This document shows, in pieces, positions 15,517 through 20,719 of a stretch of DNA of 20,719 bases (position 1 is the first letter of the stretch; every line of letters begins with the position of its first letter). Below the pieces are notes generated by a model, which saw only the letters and a program-made list of their open reading frames with translations, searched no databases and was not told the DNA's origin. The stretch spans positions 1 through 20,719 of the forward strand of contig CBDVBD010000043.1 in NCBI GenBank assembly GCA_965372135.1, read 5' to 3'. This stretch comes from CBDVBD01 sp965372135 (lineage in GTDB: Bacteria; Electryoneota; RPQS01; CBDVBD01). The position numbers were made by a program, and so were the translations under genes.

Positions 15517-15571
15517 CCTGTGATTTAAGGGAGTCTCAGGAATTTCAAAATATTTATTTTCGGGTAATCTT

Positions 15572-15781
15572 ATGGAATGTAAATGTGGCAATAATCGGTT
15601 TACCCCGGTTGGGACGCAGCAAAAATACGGCACTAAAAGCAACCAGGTACAGTATCTGGTCAACTGCGATCGATGTCATACCACCATAACCACCAGTAAG
15701 ACATCATTTGCACTGCATCGGTTGCTTGCATCCAAAGAATCCTTGAGTCGAGAATTTCTCAGGTTGTATGATTTGACGTAA
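15572..15781 (+). CDS. Small zinc-ribbon protein of unknown role in the flagellar operon
   Basis: A 69-codon ORF encodes a compact protein with CKCGNNRF at the N-terminus (C3, C5) and NCDRCHTTIT in the middle (C32, C35), followed by a helical tail SFALHRLLASKESLSREFLR. The CxC-x26-CxxC arrangement and the beta-strand character between the pairs fit a single zinc ribbon, as in many small nucleic-acid or protein-binding factors. It is not one of the standard flagellar proteins I know. Its place between fliK and flgD could mean a role in expression or in the hook checkpoint, but that is only inferred from context. The ribosome-binding site is poor, and the gap on its left (244 bases) may hold its own promoter. 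Confidence 0.7.
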   Translation: MECKCGNNRFTPVGTQQKYGTKSNQVQYLVNCDRCHTTITTSKTSFALHRLLASKESLSREFLRLYDLT

Positions 15782-15816
15782 GATAATCGCATATTCCGAT
15801 AGAGTAGGGATTGAAA

Positions 15817-15844
15817 TTGACATCATTAGTAAGAAGTTTAAACT
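15817..15844 (+). promoter_or_regulatory. Possible internal promoter upstream of flgD
   Basis: A perfect TTGACA (15817-15822), a 16-base spacer and TAAACT (15839-15844) lie just before flgD. Transcription would start near 15851, inside the flgD ribosome-binding site, leaving too short a leader for normal initiation. The match is therefore doubtful. Confidence 0.2.
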
Positions 15845-15863
15845 GTGAAAAGGAGGTGAGATT

Positions 15864-16586
15864 ATGACCCCTATTGCATCAATAAATCCGTTTGTAAATC
15901 CTGCATCGAATAATACCACCGGCATCGAAAGCGCCCTGGGTAGGGATGCGTTTTTGCGTATGTTGATGGTTCAACTGCAGTATCAGGATCCAATGAGCCC
16001 TGCAAGTGGCGAACAGTTCGCATCACAGCTTGCCCAGTTCGCCCAGTTGGAAGAGTTGCAGGCGATGGGTGCGAGTCTGGATGCCTCGCTTTCGACTGAA
16101 ACGCTTTTAACCCAGTCCATCACCAATACCTTGGCGACATCGTTGATCGGCAAAACTGTAGTGGCATCAACCGCTTCTTCGTATCTATCAGACGGGGAAG
16201 CGCAGTTTCATTTCAACTTGGATGAAGCCGCTGCCGACATCACGCTGAATATCTACGATGAAGCCGGATCGTTGGTGAAGACAGCGACATTGTCGAATCT
16301 ACCGGCGGGAGATCAGTCCTATACCTGGAACGGGATTGACAGCAATGGTAACAGTGTAGAAGACGGCGTATATACCTTCACTGTGTCGGCAACGGATTCG
16401 GAAGGGGATTCGGTAGCAGCGTCACCGTTTATTCGAGGAATCATTACCGGAGTACGGTATGTAGGCGGAATGGCGGTGTTGCTGGTGGGAGAGATTGAGT
16501 TGAATCTGTCAGATGTTACAGAGATCCTGGAAGGGGAAAGCGGCTCTTCAGGATGGGTAACACCGAGCTGGATTCCTGGCGGATAA
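15864..16586 (+). CDS. flgD: Flagellar hook cap / basal-body hook assembly protein FlgD
   Basis: Predicted 240-aa hook cap that guides polymerisation of FlgE. The N-terminal FlgD domain is clear, with GRDAFLRMLMVQLQYQDPM followed by QFASQLAQFAQLEEL (about residues 26-65). The central part folds as FlgD Ig-like/tudor domains, with LNIYDEAGSLVKT, YTWNGIDSNGNSVEDGVY and a late strand ITGVRYVGGMAVLLVGE. Length is normal. The ATG is preceded by AAAGGAGGTGAG, full complementarity to the 16S rRNA tail, so translation should be strong. Confidence 0.95.
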   Translation: MTPIASINPFVNPASNNTTGIESALGRDAFLRMLMVQLQYQDPMSPASGEQFASQLAQFAQLEELQAMGASLDASLSTETLLTQSITNTLATSLIGKTVVASTASSYLSDGEAQFHFNLDEAAADITLNIYDEAGSLVKTATLSNLPAGDQSYTWNGIDSNGNSVEDGVYTFTVSATDSEGDSVAASPFIRGIITGVRYVGGMAVLLVGEIELNLSDVTEILEGESGSSGWVTPSWIPGG

Positions 16587-16645
16587 AATCATGAGTATCA
16601 ATAAATCAATAAGAAACGTGACTTGTTTGAGAGGAGGTGAATTTC

Positions 16646-17044
16646 GTGGCGATATCACACGGTAACCCAGTGGCGCCGGTTACGGGACCTCACCATGTGA
16701 AGCGACCGCAGCCTTCGAAAATTCAGACACCCGCTAAGCCCACAGGTACATCCTTCAATGAGATATTGAAGCAAAAAGTGGACGGAGCGAAGGAGGTGTT
16801 GTTTTCCGCTCACGCTCGGGACCGATTGATTCAGCGGAATATCCAGTTGACTCCGAATGACATGGAACGGATCAACGGCGGTATTCAAAAAGCGGAAAAC
16901 AAAGGGGCTCGTGAATCATTGGTGTTGATAAACGAGTTGGCGTTAGTGGTTTCCGTTCCCAATCGTACCGTCATCACCGCAATGTCGGGCGATGCTTTAC
17001 AAGGGAACATCTTCACCCAGATTGACAGTGCGGTAATTGTGTAG
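16646..17044 (+). CDS. TIGR02530-type flagellar operon protein
   Basis: Predicted 132-aa protein of the family often found between flgD and flgE in Gram-positive, spirochaete and related flagellar operons. The signature block is HARDRLIQRNIQLTPNDMER, then AENKGARESLVLINELALVV, then VPNRTVITAM, and a C-terminus FTQIDSAVIV. No membrane segment or signal peptide. Its molecular function is not established; the gene position suggests a cytoplasmic helper for hook assembly. The start is the GTG at 16646, six bases after GAGGAGGTGA; the earlier GTG at 16637 lies inside that ribosome-binding site. Confidence 0.88.
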   Translation: MAISHGNPVAPVTGPHHVKRPQPSKIQTPAKPTGTSFNEILKQKVDGAKEVLFSAHARDRLIQRNIQLTPNDMERINGGIQKAENKGARESLVLINELALVVSVPNRTVITAMSGDALQGNIFTQIDSAVIV

Positions 17045-17053
17045 TAAATAACC

Positions 17054-17145
17054 GGGCAGGACAGCGATCCTGACCCTAAGTACCTGAAATAACAGGGCTG
17101 GACCTCTTCGAGGAAGCCCGAACGCGCGGATCGACTGAAGCGCGT
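17054..17145 (+). promoter_or_regulatory. Three consecutive hairpins in the flgE leader
   Basis: Three inverted repeats fill the gap before flgE. Hairpin 1 pairs GGG-AGGA (17054-17061) with TCCT-CCC (17068-17076). Hairpin 2 pairs GGGCT and CCTC (17095-17106) with GAGG and AGCCC (17110-17119) around TTC. Hairpin 3 pairs ACGCGC (17122-17127) with GCGCGT (17140-17145), ending three bases before the flgE ribosome-binding site GAGGAGG. No T-run follows any of them, so they do not look like terminators. They could stabilise, process or regulate the hook mRNA. Confidence 0.55.
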
Positions 17146-17160
17146 AAAGAGGAGGCAATC

Positions 17161-18813
17161 ATGCTAAGTGCATTGTTTTCAGGAGTGGCGGGACTCCAAA
17201 ATCATCAAATTGCACTGAATGTCATTGGTAATAATATTGCCAATATCAATACGGTGGGATTTAAAGGGGGACGCACAACTTTTGCGGAAACGCTGGTTCA
17301 AAGAATTAGTGGGGCGCAAGGACCCAGTGGAAGTTACGGCGGAAGAAACCCAGTTGAAATCGGATTGGGAATGAGATTAGCATCCATCGATCAGCAATTT
17401 AATCAGGGTAACCTGGAAGCCACCGGGAACACCACCGATTTGGCGATTCAGGGTGACGGATTCTTTATCCTGAGTGACGGCGAACAGAATTTCTATACCC
17501 GAGCCGGTGCATTCCAAATGGATGCTAATGGTTACCTGATCGCGCAAGGCGGTGGGTTACATGTACTGGGAAGGATGGCGGACAGTGCCGGAGAGATTGG
17601 CGGCAATGAAATGGCAATCCAGTTACCCATTAACGAAAAAGCAGCAGCCCGTGCCACTACCGAAATTGCCTATTTCTGCAACTTAGATGCCTCATGGCAG
17701 GAGCAGATATTGACGGCGAGTGATGCATTTACCACCGGCGGTGGCGCTAATCCAGCGCTGACCACAACCGAAATCAATACGCTTGATCAGGTTACTGCCG
17801 TATTGGATACCGGTGATCAAATCACCATCACCGGCACTAACCGTGAAGGTAATCCGGCTTCAGCCACTTTCACCTACGGTACCGACGGCACTACGTTGGG
17901 AGATCTGATTGCCGTTATTAACACTGCTTTCGACAGCACCTCTTTAGAGGACGGATCGACTTGTACCTTAGATGCTACCGGAGCCTTGGTTTTGGCAGAT
18001 AACACAACCGGGGAATCGGAAACTACCATCAACTTAGGCTTTGTCGATGCCGGTTCTACAGTAGGTGCGATAACACTTCCCTCCTTAACGGAGACACAAG
18101 AAGGTGAAGGTTTAAAATCACATATTGCATCTATTTATGTGTACGACTCGTTGGGAGAGCAGCATCGGATCGAGATAACTTTTTTCAAAGATCTGACCAC
18201 GGATAACAGTTGGACCTGGCAGGTGCAGGTGAACAACGGTGATATCACTCCCACCAGTGGAGACAGTGGTACCGCTACTTTCAATTCCGATGGTTCACTT
18301 GCCACCTTTGCCGGTGGACCTTTAGTATTTTCACCTCCCGGTGCCACCACCATGGAAATAGACCTAAATGGTGGTACTCAAGGATCTTTTGAAGGTATTA
18401 CACAATTTGCATCCCCATCCACTACCATAGCACTTAATCAGGATGGTTATGGTATGGGGATTTTAGAAAGCTTTACCATCGGCACTGATGGCACAGTGCT
18501 TGGTAATTTTTCCAACGGAGTTATCCGGTCCTTGGCACAGATTTCGTTGGTTCGGTTCATTAATCCCGGCGGATTGGAAAATTTGGGCGGGAATTTGTTC
18601 CGGGCAACTATGAATTCTGGTGAAGCTTTGATCGGGATCAATTCGGATGAACGGGGAGGCACGATCCATTCCGGTTATCTGGAAATGTCCAATGTGGATC
18701 TTTCCCAGCAATTTACCAGGATGATCGTTGTCCAACGCGGGTTTCAAGCTAATGCCCGCGTGATTACTACTTCAGATTATTTGTTAAATGAGATCATCAA
18801 TCTGAAGCGGTAA
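17161..18813 (+). CDS. flgE: Flagellar hook protein FlgE
   Basis: Predicted 550-aa hook subunit. The N-terminal rod/hook domain (NHQIALNVIGNNIANINTVG, near 14-33) and C-terminal domain (DLSQQFTRMIVVQRGFQANA, near 513-532) form the inner tube. Between them are the FlgE signatures NTTDLAIQGDGFFIL, FYTRAGAF and the late FSNGVIRSLAQI. Residues about 205-255 resemble a flagellin/hook IN motif (VLDTGDQITITG ... GTTLGDLIAVINTAF), an outer-domain insert that would be exposed on the hook surface. Lys160 and Cys173-Asn174 (in INEK and YFCNLD) keep the 13-residue spacing seen in spirochaete FlgE, where Lys and Cys form a lysinoalanine cross-link between subunits. A strong GAGGAGG site precedes the ATG. 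Confidence 0.96.
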   Translation: MLSALFSGVAGLQNHQIALNVIGNNIANINTVGFKGGRTTFAETLVQRISGAQGPSGSYGGRNPVEIGLGMRLASIDQQFNQGNLEATGNTTDLAIQGDGFFILSDGEQNFYTRAGAFQMDANGYLIAQGGGLHVLGRMADSAGEIGGNEMAIQLPINEKAAARATTEIAYFCNLDASWQEQILTASDAFTTGGGANPALTTTEINTLDQVTAVLDTGDQITITGTNREGNPASATFTYGTDGTTLGDLIAVINTAFDSTSLEDGSTCTLDATGALVLADNTTGESETTINLGFVDAGSTVGAITLPSLTETQEGEGLKSHIASIYVYDSLGEQHRIEITFFKDLTTDNSWTWQVQVNNGDITPTSGDSGTATFNSDGSLATFAGGPLVFSPPGATTMEIDLNGGTQGSFEGITQFASPSTTIALNQDGYGMGILESFTIGTDGTVLGNFSNGVIRSLAQISLVRFINPGGLENLGGNLFRATMNSGEALIGINSDERGGTIHSGYLEMSNVDLSQQFTRMIVVQRGFQANARVITTSDYLLNEIINLKR

Positions 18814-18826
18814 TCCTTAACATAAA

Positions 18827-18854
18827 GGGGGGATAGGAAACACCCTATCCCCCC
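18827..18854 (+). other. 11-bp perfect GC-rich hairpin directly after flgE
   Basis: GGGGGGATAGG (18827-18837) and its exact complement (18844-18854) flank a 6-base loop (AAACAC), 13 bases past the flgE stop codon. The + strand sequence after it (GGCTCCCCCACCC) has no T-run, so it is not a classical intrinsic terminator. It most likely protects the 3' end of an flgE transcript or causes partial read-through into flbD-motA-motB, giving more hook protein than stator protein. Confidence 0.7.
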
Positions 18855-18929
18855 GGCTCCCCCACCCAAAAAACACTCCGAAATGACCCCGGATCTAAGG
18901 GACCGATTCTTAACCAGAATGAGGTTATG

Positions 18930-19172
18930 ATGATCCTAATTCGACGTCTCAACGGTGAAGAATTCATTCTGAATGCCGAACTGATTGAATCTGTAGAAAG
19001 TTGTCCCGATACGCTGGTAACGTTGACTAACGGAAAAAAGTTGATGGTCTTAAACGACCACGATGAGATAATGAACAAGGTTATCGATTATCGGCGGCGG
19101 GTGTATACAGCGGCTCCAGTGCGTGCCGGTGCGGAGTCGAATTCACAGGTTCAGACGCAGATTAACGGTTAG
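18930..19172 (+). CDS. flbD: FlbD/SwrD family flagellar protein
   Basis: Predicted 80-aa cytoplasmic protein that opens with MILIRRLNGEEFILNAELIE, the family hallmark, followed by TLVTLTNGKKLMVLND and a basic helix IDYRRRVYTAA. In Bacillus the homologue SwrD raises the torque available for swarming by supporting stator function; in spirochaetes flbD sits in the same place before motA. The second of two adjacent ATG codons (18930) is better spaced from GAGG than the first at 18927. motA begins 20 bases downstream. Confidence 0.92.
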   Translation: MILIRRLNGEEFILNAELIESVESCPDTLVTLTNGKKLMVLNDHDEIMNKVIDYRRRVYTAAPVRAGAESNSQVQTQING

Positions 19173-19192
19173 TTCTTCACCGGGAAATCACA

Positions 19193-19951
19193 ATGGATAT
19201 AGCGACAATATTAGGTATCAGCATTGGTTTGTTGATGATTGTCATTGTGGCGTTTGCCGGCGGTGGCGGGTCGACGTTTATCCATATTCCATCACTGTTT
19301 GTCGTCTTTGGAGGCTGTTTAGCTGCCACCTGCGTCAACTTCCCACTTGGAGATGTGATTGGAGTGATGAAGGTGGTACAGAAGGCGTTCTTCGGCAAAG
19401 AGCCCAATCCGGAAGGTCTGATCGAAAAGATGGTGGAATTGGCAGAACAGGCTCGCCGTGAGGGAATTTTGGCTATCGAACGGCACATCGATGAAATTGA
19501 TGATAAATTCATGAAAAGCGGGATTCAGCTTGCGGTGGATGGTTCTGAACCGGAAGTGATGCGGAATATTATGGAAAATGAACTTTATAACTTACAGAAC
19601 CGGCACAAATTAGGGCAGGCAATATTCACTGCAATGGGGATGTATGCACCGGCATTCGGAATGATTGGTACCCTAATCGGGTTGATAAAGATGCTCCGGA
19701 CATTGGATGATCCTACACAGATTGGTGCTGGAATGGCAGTAGCATTGATAACTACATTCTATGGTGCAGTAGCTGCAAACCTGATCTTTCTGCCCATTGC
19801 CGGGAAACTGAAAACCAGGTCAGAAAAAGAAGTATTAGAAAGAGAATTAGTTATTGAGGGGATATTAGCAATCCAGTCCGGTGATAACCCACGAATTATT
19901 CGAGGGAAGTTGATGACATTCCTAGCACCCAGCGCTCGTAAACAGGAATAG
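19193..19951 (+). CDS. motA: Flagellar motor stator protein MotA
   Basis: Predicted 252-aa proton- or sodium-channel subunit of the stator in the inner membrane. Four membrane helices are near 4-22, 28-50, 143-168 and 178-202, with the large cytoplasmic loop between the second and third. The conserved segment PAFGMIGTLIGLIKML with its key proline, and the second conserved proline in ANLIFLPIAGKLK, are both present. The loop contains the usual charged stretch before AIERHIDEIDD. Length is as expected for this MotA type. motB follows after five bases. Confidence 0.96.
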   Translation: MDIATILGISIGLLMIVIVAFAGGGGSTFIHIPSLFVVFGGCLAATCVNFPLGDVIGVMKVVQKAFFGKEPNPEGLIEKMVELAEQARREGILAIERHIDEIDDKFMKSGIQLAVDGSEPEVMRNIMENELYNLQNRHKLGQAIFTAMGMYAPAFGMIGTLIGLIKMLRTLDDPTQIGAGMAVALITTFYGAVAANLIFLPIAGKLKTRSEKEVLERELVIEGILAIQSGDNPRIIRGKLMTFLAPSARKQE

Positions 19952-19956
19952 AGACG

Positions 19957-20685
19957 ATGGCGAATAGAAATAATAAAAACGCTAAACGTGGAGAAAGTGA
20001 AGCCGGTTCGCCGTTGTGGATGACCACTTTTGCGGATATGATGACGCTGCTGTTGTGCTTCTTTGTGCTGATATTGGCATTTTCGTCGGTAGAACAAGAT
20101 AAATTTAAAAAAGCTATGGGCTCTTTAAAGGGTGCTTTGGGGATGTTACCCAGTATTTCTGGTCTATCATTATCGCCTACAGTGTTTCGGCAAGCCCCTG
20201 AATCGCAGATGATGGAAGCGTTGGAAGAAATGGAAAAAGTGTTCGAAGAGATGAATTTGCAAGAGTTTACACAGTGGGAAATGACACCGGAAGGGGTACA
20301 CATCGTGATGAACGATCCGGTGCTGTTTAAATTGGGTGAGGCAAATCTGAAGCAAAATGTATATCCGATTTTGTCAGCAATTGCCAAGGTGATTAGAACT
20401 AAAACTCCCTCCGAGATAGTGGTGCAAGGACATACAGATGATTTACCCATCAGAACCATGCAGTTTCCTTCTAATTGGGAGCTGTCGGCGGCACGCGCAT
20501 TAAGTGTGGTCAAATTTTTTGCCGAGAAGGAAGATATTCCCCCGGAAAAACTGTCCGCCATCGGATACGGGCAGTATCGACCGGCATATGTCAATACCCC
20601 AGAAGATCGAGCGAAAAACCGTAGGGTGGAGATTATAATTAAGCATAGCGCAATTTCCGATGAATTCATAAATAAATTCAATTAG
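19957..20685 (+). CDS. motB: Flagellar motor stator protein MotB
   Basis: Predicted 242-aa stator subunit that anchors the motor to peptidoglycan. A short basic N-terminus leads into WMTTFADMMTLLLCFFVLIL, where Asp27 is the ion-binding residue equivalent to Asp32 of E. coli MotB. A linker with a Glu/Met-rich helix follows, then an OmpA-like domain (about 140-235) with VVQGHTDDLPI, NWELSAARA and DRAKNRRVEI, the peptidoglycan-binding residues. The ATG is preceded by a modest site (AGGAATAGAG) in the end of motA. In related operons fliL and fliM come next; only 34 bases remain here. Confidence 0.96.
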   Translation: MANRNNKNAKRGESEAGSPLWMTTFADMMTLLLCFFVLILAFSSVEQDKFKKAMGSLKGALGMLPSISGLSLSPTVFRQAPESQMMEALEEMEKVFEEMNLQEFTQWEMTPEGVHIVMNDPVLFKLGEANLKQNVYPILSAIAKVIRTKTPSEIVVQGHTDDLPIRTMQFPSNWELSAARALSVVKFFAEKEDIPPEKLSAIGYGQYRPAYVNTPEDRAKNRRVEIIIKHSAISDEFINKFN

Positions 20686-20719
20686 TGTAGAATCCTGAAA
20701 ATAATAACAGAGAGTGATC

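Noticed and set aside
16591..16665. 24-residue ORF overlapping the start of the TIGR02530-type gene
   Set aside because: It has a poor ribosome-binding site and includes the strong site of the next gene in its own coding part. A chance frame is the simplest view; translational coupling is possible but unsupported.
17054..17145. c-di-GMP (GEMM) riboswitch before flgE
   Set aside because: The conserved core elements of the GEMM classes that I know are missing. Only stacked simple hairpins are present.
19896..20681. 261-codon minus-strand frame across motB
   Set aside because: It lies fully opposite a well-conserved motB with all key residues. Its Ser/Ile/Phe-rich translation is typical of antisense shadows, and no promoter or ribosome-binding site supports it.

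Overview
This window comes from a flagellated, diderm bacterium, most likely in the FCB superphylum or a related candidate phylum (Zixibacteria, KSB1, Calditrichota or Marinimicrobia type). Two things suggest this. The leftward surface protein at 269-2311 ends in a type IX secretion (T9SS) C-terminal sorting domain with the signature YQNYPNPFN. The rest of the window is a complete early flagellar operon. The exact phylum cannot be settled from the sequence alone.

Layout. Positions 1-4361 hold two leftward, apparently monocistronic genes. Each has its own near-consensus sigma-70 type promoter and its own intrinsic terminator. The first encodes a secreted seven-repeat beta-propeller protein with a T9SS tail. 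The second encodes a membrane-anchored Fe-S/CCG-domain oxidoreductase resembling ETF:menaquinone oxidoreductase. A third leftward promoter at 97-125 points out of the window. A 580-base AT-rich gap (4362-4941) separates these genes from the rightward flagellar operon.

The flagellar operon (4942 to the right edge) runs flgB, flgC, a small unknown gene, fliE, fliF, fliG, fliH, fliI, fliJ, a flbB/ylxF/motE-like gene, fliK, a possible 42-codon ORF, a small zinc-ribbon gene, flgD, a TIGR02530-type flagellar operon gene, flgE, flbD/swrD, motA and motB. This is essentially the order of the spirochaete flgB operon and the Bacillus fla/che operon, not the split enterobacterial arrangement. Assembly follows gene order: rod and export-ring adaptor (FlgB, FlgC, FliE), MS ring and rotor (FliF, FliG), export ATPase complex (FliH, FliI, FliJ), hook-length ruler, cap and hook (FliK, FlgD, FlgE), then stator (MotA, MotB). 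fliL and fliM would be expected just past the right edge; the last 34 bases after motB hold no recognisable gene.

The least ordinary points are these: a very long FliK (892 aa) with a tandem internal duplication of about 206-211 aa; a FlgE that keeps a Lys-x12-Cys-Asn arrangement like the one used for lysinoalanine cross-linking of spirochaete hooks; an uncharacterised zinc-ribbon protein and a 74-aa orphan inside the operon; three consecutive hairpins in the flgE leader; and an 11-bp perfect GC-rich hairpin directly after flgE that lacks a U-tract. I did not find a CRISPR array, tRNA, rRNA, insertion sequence or defence system.
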